Below, in pieces: positions 22,979-34,363 of a stretch of 64,000 bases of DNA. Both the position numbers and the translations under genes were made by a program. Within the stretch, counting starts at the first letter, position 1. Every line of letters begins with the position of its first letter. The notes under the pieces were generated by a model. It did not search any database. It had not been told where the DNA came from and saw only the letters and a program-made list of their open reading frames with translations. The DNA is from Penelope pileata (lineage: Eukaryota > Chordata > Aves > Galliformes > Cracidae): contig WBMW01005909.1 in assembly GCA_013396635.1 (NCBI GenBank), positions 37,891 to 101,890 of the forward strand, written 5' to 3'.

Positions 22979-25900
22979 GTATTCCTCCCATAAGATATGT
23001 AACAAACCTGTAGGGGTGTTAAACCTTAACACTTTAAAATCTGTAAGATTCTTACTTCATAAGCTTTTAAAATAGACATTGGTGTTGTTGGTGGCAAACA
23101 TTAAGTGTCTGGAGGAAGCCTGTGCCTTTTGTAAGCATCCCATGTTACTACTGCATGTTCCTCAAGTGAGCTGCTTGATTGGGCAGCGGGGATTGAGAGG
23201 AATCTGTGCTTTCTGTACTGTTGGTGTGAATTTCTAGCTTAGCAATTTGATAGCTTTCTTCTCACTCTGGGCTTCTAAGCTGTCCCCGGTGTTTGGGTGG
23301 ATGCGATGCCATCAGCTTAACGTAATACTGCACATTGCACTTTTCTGCAAAATGTCCTGAAGAGGGTGGCACCTCAGTGGCAGATTCTAAGCCTTGACCA
23401 GGTGCATCATGTTCTACTACCCTGGTATCACACGACATGACTAAATAGAAAATAATAAAATGTTATCTGTTGATTTTGGTTCTGATTTTTATGTAGAAAA
23501 TGAATTTCCGTTAATATGTGTAATGATTTCTCTGCAAATAGCTTTTTGGTTACGTACCATTGACAAGAAAACTGTTGTTGACTTTCTGAAAGTATGTGCC
23601 ATGTAGGCTCAGTGAGAAGGGTGGATGAACAGCATGTGGAGGTGGTAGTATAGCACGTACAGCTCTGAGCATCACCTTTACAGCATCGTGGATTCCTGTT
23701 TAGAATGAAGCACAAGTGCAAACTGCCTTACGGAGTAGAATAGCTTTCACTACAGACTTTAAAATCTGTGCTAAAATGAGGACAACAGGAGCATGGCAAG
23801 TGTAGCTGGTGATTGTTTGGAAGGCTAAGCCATCATCTCTGAACTTCCCATTATGCTGTAATGAGTTCCATAGCTTGATCATTGAGGGCACAGGAGACAT
23901 CACTGTACCCCTAAAGGACTGAGGAAGGGTCCTGTAATTGCTGCGCATCTCTGAATTCTGAGCCATCTCTGAATGCAGAATTCAAATATTGCATGTTTTA
24001 GTATTGTAGATGTATTGGTCCTTATCCCATCTCAAAAACAGGATGGATTCATTTGCATGCAGATAATTAAGAAATAATGTAAATCGAAAGGAACATTCTC
24101 ACAGGGTTACTGGTTTCCTGCTGCTAGATTAATGCCTCAGCAGAATCAAAGGTTTTACCCTAAAATGGAACACCTTCCTTCTATGAAAACATTCCACTGC
24201 AATCTCTTTCCTCCTGTTAAATAACGATGTGGTGTGAATCACTTTGCCTGACAGATCAGGTGAGTGACATTCATCAGTGCTGAAAAGCATCAGTACTGTG
24301 GTTAAAGACAGGTCTTTTCTGTACGGTTACGTGGGATGATCTATTGGTAGCGTATCACTGAGATTTTGCAACAAGTCCTCAAAATTTACACATTTGGGGA
24401 TTTATGTGCAGTAATTGAGAGTAAGTCTAGCTTGCTGGATATAATTTTAAAGTCTAATTGATGTTAAAGTGAATTCGTGCAGGTATTTAAAATAAGCCAG
24501 TTACTCAGTTCAGTTACCGGCTTTTCTTTTGAAGAGCTCAGAATGCAGCCGTGTTCAAATGCTGTCCGCATGATGTGTCCAAGGAGGCATTCTGTGCCAG
24601 GTGTAGCATTTTAGCCATCAGTCTGCTGCCGAATGCCAACATCGGAGGCACTGCATAGATTTTTGTGAGCTTCTTTCCAGCAGCAGTAACATTCGACATC
24701 TGTTTAACGCTCGGGTTATGTTAGGCTCCTGGCTGTACCGTTAATACTGTGCGTTCAAGGGAGCAGTTGGTGAAGTGTTCCACTTCGTATCTTGCTGATA
24801 GACCCAGAAGCGTTATTGTATATCAGTATTTGTGCAGGGCCTCCAGACATCCAGAGCAGGGTTCTTGCCAGGTGGAAGTTTCACCAAATACATGTAAACT
24901 GCTTAAGCCATGCATCGAGCTGAGCAATTTGCAGTGTGCATGCAACGGTGAAAACAAAGTCAGCAGTTTTGAACTTCAGGTGAAGAGGTGCACGCTCTGA
25001 GAACTGCTTTCTGTTGTTAACTTTGAGAGTAAACAGTTAAGTTTAGAGAAATACTTAACGACTCTTGGTTTTCTGTAGACATGATTACAGATTTTGTACA
25101 GATAGAAGCAACGAGGTAAGTTCCTCTGGTGTGATGCTGATGTAAATCATTGGACAGTTTGATATTTTCCTTTGACTCCCAGCTCCACCTTCTTAATTAA
25201 CTTTTCTTAACATTTTGGTGTTGGAATTTCATACTGACTGTATAGAATCTCAAAAAATAGGACAGCATTGTTCCTGTTAATTTATTGTGTTTCACATAAA
25301 GACATAAACATTTTCTTTTATGTAAATCAATACTCAATTAGGGCAGAGAAGTGTGCAGAAGCAGCTGAATGTAGCTGTCATCCAGAATGAGGTAATTTCA
25401 CTCTGAACATTACTTACCATATAATAGAAAAATTATTCAGTGATGATTTGTTAGTATAGAGCAGATTGTTGTTATTCATACAGAAAGGAATATTACTTGC
25501 AGAAAAAAACCATTTATGATTATAAAATCTTAGTGGTAGTTTCCATGTACTTTTCCTGAAGTGTTTTCAGTCCGTTATGGACGCTGGCAGTTTGCTTCGC
25601 TTTGGGTGGCATTCGGAGCTTTGAGCAGTGCCCGTTGTTCCTCCTCTTCCCGACCCTTCAGAAAACATCCTCTGCCTGCTGGAATTCAGTGTGATATATG
25701 GCTGCATTTGCTGCTGCTAAAATGTATGTTTGGGGGAGGGTGTGGGGCTTGTTTGTTTGTTTTTAAATCAAAGCTCTGCTGTGTAGCTCTTCCATGTGCG
25801 CTCTGCCGGCTTCCCAGCTCCGCCTGGCTGAGTGCGCACAGCAAGGGTGCATGAAGGGGATGGAGCACAAGGCTTGGAGCTGACAGCTTTGGCATGAAGG

Positions 25901-26258
25901 TTTGTAAATAGTATGGGGAATGTTTACATAACTGCTCAAAAGAGGCTTTTTCCATGTACCTGTTTACACTCCTCATTTTTGAAATTCTTTAAGCAATCAG
26001 TCCGTGGAGAGCCCTTGCACAGCACTTATGTGCCCTTGATTGCGAAGGAGCGAAGGAGAAAATCCCTGTTAGTGAAAACATTCCATGACAAACTGGGCTT
26101 TTAATGAGGGTCACTGCTGCCTTTGCGGTGCCTGGAAGGAAGGGGAAGGGGGAGAGATGCTGATGCATTGTAAAACTGGTCAGGACACACAATAGTGGAA
26201 GAAGGAGCCAGACACCGGGCCTTTGTGTGTAAATTTCCCACCAGAGCAAAACAACAAC
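22979..26258. other. Non-coding DNA, nothing recognised
   Basis: Unique-looking mixed sequence. A GC-richer part at 25560-25860 gives short open frames on both strands without recognisable domains. No RNA gene or mobile element identified. Confidence 0.5.
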
Positions 26259-26284
26259 TTTTTTTCTTTTTTTTTTTTTTTTTT
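26259..26284. repeat. Poly-T tract, interrupted
   Basis: Twenty-six bases, all T except one C. Low-complexity repeat. Confidence 0.9.
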
Positions 26285-27266
26285 ACAATTTAATTAAGTG
26301 GGTTTGGAGGCTGATGCTGGCCTAACAAGCACTTCTTCATGAATGAAAGATTTGTCTCTGGCAGTGAGGCAAGGCTCCGAACAATGTCAGCAGCAATTAC
26401 TGCGGCTCTGGCCGCGCTAACAGCCCGCGTGAGCAGGAGGGTGCTGGGAAGGCAGCGCAGCGTGTAAGGCTGGCAGAAGTGTTTGGGGATTGTCTTTACC
26501 TATTTCACAGCAAACTTGTCATTCATGTACCCCAGCCTCTAACCAAAGCTCGGCCTCTCCTGGGAAGTGTTTGTCTGAGGATGCTGCTGCAGCTGAGAGC
26601 TTTCTGGAAAGCTGTGGTACCCGGAGAGGTGCCGCATGTTTGGGTGTGGGTGCTGTGAATCGCCTCAGAGGTGGAGGAAGGTTAGCGTAAATTGAATGGG
26701 ATACTTCTCTGAAGGTTATACCAATTCGCTTAATGAATCCACTGATCTTTCTTAATTCATACATTTGTTTGAGTGGAATTTAACAGGAACCTAATGAGCA
26801 TTTTCTCTGTATTTTGTTTCCCTTAACTTTTGTTGGCAACTCTGTGCTTCTCTCAGGCATTCTCTTTGGAAAACTGGACCCTCCTGCACTGAGGTGAATT
26901 CTTCATTTGATGGTTATTAACGAACAGCAAACTCACAATTTCTTGTATTATGGGGAAAAGCATTTGGAGCAGCAGTAATCCTACAGCTCCTGTGCAGCCT
27001 CTGCCTGTGTCTTGAGAACAGTGCTGCTGGGGTTGTGGCTGTGCCCGAGAAAAGGTTGTGATGCAGTTGTCGTTCTGAGGGAAAGCAGTGTGTTCTACGG
27101 CATAAGCAGCATGCAGTTGTGATGTGAATTGGAATTTGTGACTCTGTGGGCAATGCTCAGTGGCCAACATGTTCTTTTTCTGAACAACCTGTGACAAACT
27201 AGTTGAGGGATCTTAGATCAATTATTTGCAGTCCATGCATAATACTGTGCAGCTTGGATGTCCTCA
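26285..27266. other. Non-coding DNA before the CR1 insertion
   Basis: Nothing recognised. The sequence next to 27267 marks the 3' insertion boundary of the CR1. No obvious target-site duplication could be found, as expected for CR1. Confidence 0.5.
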
Positions 27267-27282
27267 CATAGAATCATAGAAT
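27267..27282 (-). repeat. CR1 3'-terminal octamer repeat
   Basis: Two tandem copies of the 8-bp CR1 tail (ATTCTATG on the element's sense strand). They define the 3' end of the insertion. In CR1 this short repeat takes the place of a poly(A) tail and is thought to be the priming/recognition end for reverse transcription. Confidence 0.9.
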
Positions 27283-27302
27283 TGTTCATGTTGGAAGGGA
27301 CC

Positions 27303-29091
27303 TTAGAGATCATCGTGTTCCAACCCCCCTGCCATGGGCAAGGACATCTCCCACCAGACCAGGTTGCCCAAAGCCCCATCCAGCCTGGCCTTGAACACTG
27401 CCAGGGAGGGGGCATCCACAACCTCTCTGGGCAACCTGTTCCAGTGTCTCACCACCCTCACAGGGAAGAATTTCCTTCTTATATCTGGTCTAAATCTACC
27501 CTCTTTCAGTTTATAACCGTTACGCTTTGTCCTGTCATTACCTATCCATGTAAGAAGTCCCTCCCCAGCTTTCTTGGAGGCCCCTTCAGGTCCTGGAAGG
27601 CTGCTATCAGGTCCCCCCGCAGCCTTCTCTTCTCCAGGCTGAAGAGTCCCAACTCTCTCAGCCTGTCCTCGTAGTGGAGGTGCTCCAGCCCTCTGAGTAT
27701 CTTCGTGGCCTCCTCTGGACCCGCTCCAACAGCTCCACATCCTTCTTGTGTTGGGGGCCCCAGAACTGGACACAATACTCCAGGTGAGGTCTCACGAGAG
27801 CAGAGTAGAGGGGCAGAATCACCTCCCTCGACCTGCTGGCCACACTTCTCTTGATGCAGCCCAGGATGCGGTTGGCCTTCTGGGCTGCAAGCGCACACTG
27901 CCGGCTCATGTTGAGTTTCTCGTCAACACACACCCCCAAGTCCCTCTCCTCAGGGCTACTCTCAAGCCATTCTCCGCCCAGCCTGTATGTGTACTTGGGA
28001 TTGCTCCGACCCAGGTGCAGGACCTTGCACTTGGCTTTGTTGAACTTCATGAGGTTGGCATGGGCCCACCTCTCAAGCCTGTCCAGGTCCCTCTGGATGG
28101 CATCCCTTCCCTCTGGCGTGTCGACTGCACCACACAGCTTGGCATCATCTGCAAACTTGCTGAGGGTGCATTCGATCCCACTGTCCATGTCACCGACAAA
28201 GATGTTAAACAGCACTGGTCCCAGTACCGATCCCTGAGGAACACCACTCGTCACTGGTCTCCATTCAGACACTGAGCCATTGACCGCCACTCTCTGAGTG
28301 CGGCCATCCAGCCAGTTCCTTATCCAGCGAGTGGTTCGTCCATCAAACCCATATTTATCCAGTTTATCAACCAGGATGCTGTGCGGGACAGTGTCAAACG
28401 CCTTGCACAAGTCCAGGTAGATGACGTCGGTTGCCCTCCCTTTATCCACTGTTGCTGTGACTCCATCATAGAAGGCCACCAGGTTTGTCAGGCACGATTT
28501 GCCCTTGGTGAAGCCATGTTGGTTGCCGCCAATCACCTCATCTCGATTTTCCATGTGCCTTAGTAGAGCCTTCAGGAGGATCTGCTCCATGATCTTGCCA
28601 GGCACAGAGGTGAGACTGACCGGCCTGTAGTTTCCAGGATCTTCTTTTTTCCCCTTCTTTAAAATGGGGGCTATGTTCCCCCTTTTCCAGTCAGTGGGAA
28701 CTTCACCAGACTGCCATGACCTTTCAAATATGATGGATAGTGGCTTGGCAACCCCATCCGCCAGTTCCTTCAGGACCCGTGGATGAATCTCATCAGGCCC
28801 CATGCACTTGTCTACCTTCAGGTTCTTTAGGTGGTCTCCAACCTGATCTTCACTTACAGTGGGCAGTTCTTCCTTCTCCCAGTTCTTACCTTCTCTTTCT
28901 GCAGTTTGGGTGGTGTGTCTAGAGCCTTTGCCAGTGAAGACTGAGGCAAAGAAGTCATTGAGCACCTCAGCCTTCTCCACATCCCTCGTGACCAGGTCTC
29001 CAGTTTCCTTCCGGAGAGGGCCCACATCTTCCCCAGTCTTCCTTTTATCATTGATATACCTGTAGAAATTCTGCTTGTTCCCCTTTATGTC
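27303..29091 (-). pseudogene. CR1 ORF2 reverse transcriptase fragment, two frameshifts
   Basis: The fragment encodes the C-terminal part of CR1 ORF2, the enzyme that copies the element's RNA into DNA at the target site. The main frame runs from 29151 to 27658. CR1 homology starts about residue 21 (29091), so the ATG at 29151 is a chance start in flanking DNA. Reverse transcriptase landmarks, numbered from that ATG: Y-R-P-V-S-L (175-180), Q-H-G-F (211-214), motif A Y-L-D-L-C-K-A-F-D-T-V (245-255), motif B S-G-V-P-Q-G-S (302-308), and catalytic F-A-D-D (333-336, at 28155-28144). It continues through L-H-L-G (378-381) and V-R-P-H-L-E-Y-C (453-460). The frame is lost at about 27709-27711 and again at about 27579-27584. 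In each case one base appears missing from a G-run when compared with the expected CR1 reading. The C-terminal segment then resumes (L-R-E-L-G-L-F-S-L-E-K, then R-H-W-N-R-L-P) to a stop at 27305-27303. The catalytic aspartates are retained, but the protein is incomplete at both ends. Confidence 0.9.
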
Positions 29092-29095
29092 CAAA

Positions 29096-32000
29096 TATAT
29101 CCCCCAAACATGTTGAGGTTTGCACTTGTAAGCTGTGGGAGATGGCTGCACGCTGCCTCTTCTGTAGATGAACAGAATTAAATGTGCCTGTTGTAAATAT
29201 GTATGTCTGTGTATATTTATGTATTTCCCACAAATTCATATTTTAATTCAATTTTATGTTTCCAAACCTGAAGTTTTTATGATGTTGCTATTGAAATTTT
29301 CATGTAAACCACAGTGAGTTTGTTTTTGTAACAGTACCATCAGGTTTCCTGCTTCCCCACGCTCCTGTTCCACTCTCTGAAGCAGGTAACTGTGCAGAGG
29401 GTGCTTGCCTGGGTACAGGAAAATGCTGTGATCCAGTTCTGCTCTGCATCACTCTGTTCTCAGAGAAATCAAACGCTGCCTGAAAATGTTGCTTTTTACT
29501 CAGGTTTATGAACGCAGCTTCTGACTTGGGAAGATTCCTGTCAGTCTGAAACCCTGACAGTGCCATTAGGAAATTGACAAGACTTGCACTGAGCTGCCTG
29601 GGAAGCAGCTTGAAGTAGGCAATGAGAAGTTTCTTTGGGGCATTTTTGCAAGCAGATCAGGGTGAAAATACAGCTCTGGACATTTATGTAACGCTTTATC
29701 TGTATGATGCTTTGAAATGTATCCGATTAATCATTCTGTCTTCAGCATAGGCTTCAAATGATTGTGCTGCTATGAACAACTCTTTGGCCTGGTAAACAAA
29801 CACAGGAATTATCTAGTCTGTAAAACCGTGTTCTTCATAGTAAACGCTTGTGCTGTTTTCAGATACCTTTTCATCGTTAGGTGGGCATAGGCATCATTAC
29901 GGAATGCGTGTTCATATAATTGAACAAGAGTTGTCTGTCTTCAGATATGAAGAAATTCATATATTTTCAGTAGTGCTTATCTGTGTTAATACTCTTTATT
30001 TTGGTATTTACAGCCTGCGCAGGGTCAGGACAGAACTCCTCTGAACGTCCTAGAGGTACTCCACATTCATTTTGGCAGATGTGTAAGGATGACAGACCTA
30101 GTCTAGCATGTAATTAATGCTGGTGATTCCACTTTGATCCTTTTACTCCTATAATGTGCATCTCTGACTGAGAAGGAGATAATGGACAATCATGTAAGAA
30201 AATCCTTGATTATGGCTTGATTGAGCTTGCGTGAGCTCCAGACAGCTAGTGTTGTCATGGTTTCCAAGCCATTTAACATATGACATTTTTGCACTGGCAA
30301 GATGTTAGATAGCCATCCAAAATTTGTAATCTGGGTTATGTCTGACCTCTCTTTGAATGTCAAATCAGGTTTATTTTCGTGGAAAACTAACTATAGTTTC
30401 CATATTAGAAGCTATACAAAATATATTGTATTTCATAACATTGGTAAAAAAGAGAACTTGTCAGTCCCTTTTCTTCACTTTATACCTTCCGGAGCCTTTG
30501 TACAGCTCCGTCCATGCAGAGGTCACGAGTGCCAGAGGGGAGGCTCTCCTGCCAGCTAGGCTGTGGAGTCAGATTCCAGGAGGATGCATTATTTCCCCAG
30601 CTGTTTGCAGTGCTTTACGAGGTAGCATCTTGCTCCCAGGTTTGTCCTTCTCTGTCTTTGGAAAAACCCAGAATTCTCTTCCTCTGAATCTTAAGAAACT
30701 TAAGCCAAGACTTTGGGGCATTTAGTGTCCAGCTTTTTGTGTTGGTAAACACAGATGTTGACGCAGTTCTGCAGATAATTTTTTTGCCGGAAGTGATTTT
30801 CTATAGAACCAGCAGAGGGAGCACAATAATAAAAGTAATTGGTCCTACAGATCTTTCTACTTACCTGTAGTGTAAACATCTGAAAGTGTTCGTCAGTTGT
30901 GTCAGTGATACAAGTCCAATTTTACTGATCCATGCAGTGCTTGGCAGGGTGGGGAAGTGTAAGTACAGGAAGCAGAAAAGTGACACGGCTAAATTTCAAA
31001 ACAAAAATAGCACAGAAATATTCTGTTCCTATGGAACCAACATTTTTCTCAAACCAGCAGTCACTGTCCAGTGCTTTATTTGGCGTTGGAGTAACTCAAT
31101 AAACTGAGTACTACTGCAATGCATAGGAATACTAATGATGACAAAATAATTAGTAAGACAATAGATTGGTTGTCTTCAGTTTCAGTCTTGCTCTTCCTCT
31201 GTGTCAGTCTCTCACACCAAAGGCCTTTTTTTTGTGTCCTTGTGCAGCCTCTGGCAATGGGGCTAACTGCTCATAGTTTTTGTGATGTTGATGTGCCATC
31301 CAGCATTGGGACACATCTTTTTTTGACTGTCAAGCGCTCTTAGTTCTGCTGTGTTTCAGAAGTTTCTTCCATCTCCTGAGAGAAGCAGGAGCCTGTGTCC
31401 ACAGCTTCAGCTTTACCCCATGGGGACACTGGTTGTATGTGTGTCATTTGGGTAGGTTTGGTTATTTAAGCTCCCTTTGCAAAGTGGAAATGACAGTCAT
31501 TTGCCTGGAATTTTATTTTTACATCCAAATCCAAAATGTGCTTCGGTTAACTGAAGACCCACAGCTGTAACAGTCTCCGGTCACCCAGTCACAGCAGTAG
31601 TTGGTGCAGCAGCTCCAAGTTCAGCATTCCTGGTGCTGGTTTCTGGAACACGCCCACTGCCATTCTGTAAGTGCACCTAAAGCCTTCGGTTGTGATTAAT
31701 GGTCAATGTGCTGATTGCTTTAATCCAGCGTGTCAGCTGTGTGAGTGTAGCACCTCCCTTCTTCTGTCAGGCCACAGAGGATCTGTGTGCCTTGGATAGA
31801 GCCTAAGGCATTGGGCTTTTTAGCTGTGAAGACAGGATTTGCAAATTAAAAGAAGAATGCTAATCACTTATTGTCCTTGTTTGTTCCTTTTAAAACGTTG
31901 TGGACCAGACAGTTAATCAATTATTTGAAATGATGATTCCTGCCTTGCTCACATATTAACAGCAGCACCCTGAGAAAAGTCAGTAGGCAATCTTGTAATA

Positions 32001-33772
32001 AGATTGCAAAGTGGGTAACAATTTAATTTCTTACATGGTCTTGCCAACTATAATACCACTGGTGGTCTGTGTGCCGATGCTCATTTTGATATAATCAAGA
32101 TCCAAGATTCATGGCTAATATGTATTTGTGTGTTTTTCTAGCAGTAGGGTGTGTAGGTTATTTGCACATTAATGAATAGTTAAACTGCAGCCCTCTTCCC
32201 ACAAACAATCCCTCTGCACCTCCCCAGCTTCCCTGAAACAAAGCTCACCCCCTGGAATCTCCAGGGGAGGGTACCTGTGATTTATGTTCTTTGCTTTTTC
32301 TGGCTTTATGAAAAGAGTTCTTTTCCCTTCCGTACCCCTGTTCTCTTTTCCCTTTGGCTTTCTGCTTTGGGGCTGGGAGGCCATGAGCTATGCAGAACCC
32401 CAATCCAATTTTGTATTTTTCTTTTTAAAACCTACACATTCATGTCTAACAGACTTCAGAAACTACTTTAAGACTGCACGTTCTGCAACTGCTCACACTT
32501 TGTGGTGCCACTCTAAAGCAGAGAAGTCCTGTGCTGCCCACATGTTCTCGTGGGATGTAGCCTGCGTTAGTCGCATGGCGCTGGGTGCTGCATGCACTGC
32601 CGGCTGCTGGGAGCTGGGCTGCAGCTCTTCCTCTGCTCCTCCTAAGCTGCTAACCACGGGTGAATCTAACAGCTTCTGATGAAAGCGGTCAGAATAATCT
32701 GACAAATTATTTGTGAGTGAACTTCTTAAAATCACCCGATTCACCCTGGCTAAGGTGGTGCTGACGATGGGGTTTTTTGGTACCCGCAGTCACAGCGGAG
32801 TAGCTGCTAAGGCCCAGAGAGATCCAGTGGCTGGAAATCAGAAATGTCCAGGTGAGAAAAATGTCTTGAGGCTCTTCTTTCCCAGTGAGGGCTGCAGTGG
32901 GGATTTTTCCCATTCTCTCTGAACCAGGTGCAGCTTCCTGCTGTGACGTGCCCAGCTGAGGTTGTGATCCTGCATCCCTCCATCCTCAGCGCGAGTACCA
33001 TTCCAGCCTGACACTTGTTAGTACACGAGGACACTACAAGCGCTGTGAAAAGACAATAATACTCTGTGCTGCTTGTACCTCCGGTCCGCAGCTTAGTGTT
33101 TTTTGTATCAGGCTGTCTTGGACAAAGGCACCAAATTCTATTATCAGCTCTCCGCCGGCAGAGTCGCCGGGAGCCGTGGCAGCGCCGTGTCGCGTACCAG
33201 ATGCATATTCCCTTATCAAGCATCCTCTTAAGAAAACCAGCAGTGATTACACAGAAGTCGGGTGCAGCAGGGATTGAGGGGACCGAGTGGCAGATGTGGG
33301 CTACTCAGAGCGCTGTCAGCAAGGAATGATTAATGAACAGCGGCTCCAGCTGAGGCTAACCTTTGGAGAGCTGAGCAGGACATCTGCAGAACTGTCACTG
33401 CTCTGACAAGGACAGAGCTGAACAACCAATTATTCCGCCATCACTAAGGTGGGCTGTCAGTTTAATCCCAGCCATTCACTTAGGCAAGGACAGGGAAATT
33501 TCTCCTTTACATAGGACCGCTGCGTTGTGACCTTAACCCTTTCGGCGCTGCTGCGGGGCTGCGGCTCTGAGCATGGGCCTGGTGAGGGCGTCCGGGCCCT
33601 GTGCCACCAGCACTGGGCCACGTGGGTCATGGGAACTCGCTGCAAGGACATGTGGGAAATTGGTCATTTTGGAAAGTGGAACATCAGCTGAATATTGCTG
33701 CAGAAGCCCCAGTAACAATCTTGTGGGACTTTGAGCAAGTGGCTTTAGGGGAAGCTGTCCCTGCCCACCAAC
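29096..33772. other. Non-coding DNA between two CR1 copies
   Basis: No recognised gene. Small structures: an 8-bp stem with 5-base loop at 31987-32007 (GCAATCTT/AAGATTGC); an 8-bp stem with 3-base loop at 32249-32267 (CCCCTGGA/TCCAGGGG); a compact CpG cluster at 33150-33195; and a GC-rich patch at 33540-33610. Open frames on both strands (30357-30725, 32284-32679, 32807-33223) have no recognisable domains. Confidence 0.5.
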
Positions 33773-33802
33773 CTTTGTCGGTGACATGGACAGTGGGATC
33801 GA

Positions 33803-34180
33803 GTGCACCCTCAGCAGTTTGCAGATGGTGCCAAGCTGTGTGGTGCCGTCGACATGGCAGAGGGAAGGGATGCCATCCAGAGGGACCTGGACAGGCTGGA
33901 GAGGTGGGCCCATGCCAACCTCATCCAGTTCAACAAAGCCAAGTGCGAGGTCCTGCACCTGGGTCGGGGCAATCCCAAGCACACATACAGGCTGGGCGGA
34001 GAATGGCTTGAGAGTAGTCCCGAGGAGAAGGACTTGCGGGTGTGTGTTGATGAGAAACTCACCATGAGCCGGCAGTGTGCGCTTGCAGCCCAGAAGGCCA
34101 ACGGGATCCTGGGCTGCATCAAGAGAAGCATGGCCAGCAGGGCGAGGGAGGGGATTCTGCCCCTCTGCTCTGCTCTGTGA
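33803..34180 (+). pseudogene. CR1 reverse transcriptase remnant, inactive
   Basis: A short open segment of CR1 ORF2 covering the end of the RT palm and the start of the thumb/connection region. The catalytic box is F-A-D-G, not F-A-D-D, which would abolish polymerase chemistry. The frame ends at a stop (TGA, 34178-34180) where the younger copy reads on (S-A-L-V-R-P). The 5' part is truncated and shifted by one base near 33815, and the 3' part is removed by the internal deletion. It is a dead fragment. Confidence 0.85.
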
Positions 34181-34197
34181 GACCTCACCTGGAGTCT

Positions 34198-34198
34198 N
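34198..34198. other. Single undetermined base at the CR1 deletion junction
   Basis: The only isolated N in the window. It falls exactly where the CR1 copy loses about 400 bp, suggesting a join between contig ends or a collapsed repeat rather than ordinary sequencing ambiguity. Confidence 0.9.
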
Positions 34199-34301
34199 GG
34201 GCAACCTGGTCTGGTGGGAGGTGTCCTTGCCCATGGCAGGGGGGTTGGAACAAGATGATCTCTGAGGTCCCTTCCAACCTGAACCATTCTATGATTCTAT
34301 G

Positions 34302-34363
34302 ATGGGGTGGAGCCAGATGCTCTTCACGGTCCCTTCCAGCCCAGCCTGTTCCAGGATTCCATG
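34302..34363 (+). mobile_element. Second, older CR1 3' end abutting the first
   Basis: Directly after the octamer tail of the preceding copy comes another CR1-like 3' terminus on the same strand: GATGCTCTTCACGGTCCC, then TTCCAGCCCAG-like sequence, ending near GGATTCCATG (34354-34363). This is a degenerate form of the CR1 tail (GATGATCTT, GGTCCCTTCCAACCC, ATTCCATG). It is about 60 bp, more diverged than the copy to its left, and lacks any ORF. The younger copy seems to have inserted at or just inside the upstream edge of this older fragment. Confidence 0.7.

Larger units (their letters stand above)
27267..29095 (-). mobile_element. CR1 LINE, 5'-truncated, near-intact RT region
   Basis: A CR1 non-LTR retrotransposon on the minus strand, about 1.83 kb. 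Its 3' end is the diagnostic avian tail: read on the minus strand, the last bases (27282 to 27267) are ATTCTATGATTCTATG. Just before it come the short 3' untranslated region (GGTCCCTTCCAAC-type sequence) and the end of ORF2. Similarity to the CR1 ORF2 protein begins near 29095; upstream sequence is unrelated, so the 5' part, including the endonuclease domain and ORF1, is missing. This is the usual outcome of incomplete target-primed reverse transcription. There is no nonsense codon in the whole RT region, only two apparent single-base deletions near the C-terminus, so the copy is fairly young. Lacking the 5' half, it cannot transpose by itself. Confidence 0.95.
33773..34301 (+). mobile_element. 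CR1 LINE fragment with internal deletion
   Basis: A plus-strand CR1 copy starting inside the RT domain (F-V-G-D-M-D-S-G at about 33774-33797) and ending with ATTCTATGATTCTATG (34286-34301). It shows the same subfamily traits as the minus-strand copy at 27.3 kb and is closely similar over 33773-34192. The reading breaks at about 33815, where one A seems missing, and then resumes (33803-34180) through F-A-D-G, W-A-H-A-N-L, L-H-L-G-R and L-A-A-Q-K-A-N. The YxDD-type box reads FADG instead of FADD, so its second catalytic aspartate is lost. After GACCTCACCTGGAGT the sequence jumps straight to GGGCAACCTGGTC, skipping about 400 bp that are present in the other copy (27371-27776). A single N sits exactly at that junction. 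Confidence 0.93.

Noticed and set aside
27748..28922. Plus-strand open frames of 60-175 codons over the CR1
   Set aside because: They are antisense shadows of the CR1 reverse transcriptase frame.
32940..33240. CpG-rich cluster considered as a solo LTR or retroviral fragment on the minus strand
   Set aside because: No paired TG...CA ends, no target-site duplication, no poly(A) signal in the right place and no convincing primer-binding site or retroviral protein similarity.
33533..34287. Minus-strand frames of 158 and 233 codons over the second CR1 copy
   Set aside because: Antisense readings of CR1 sequence. The part beyond the element (33533-33772) has no recognisable domain.
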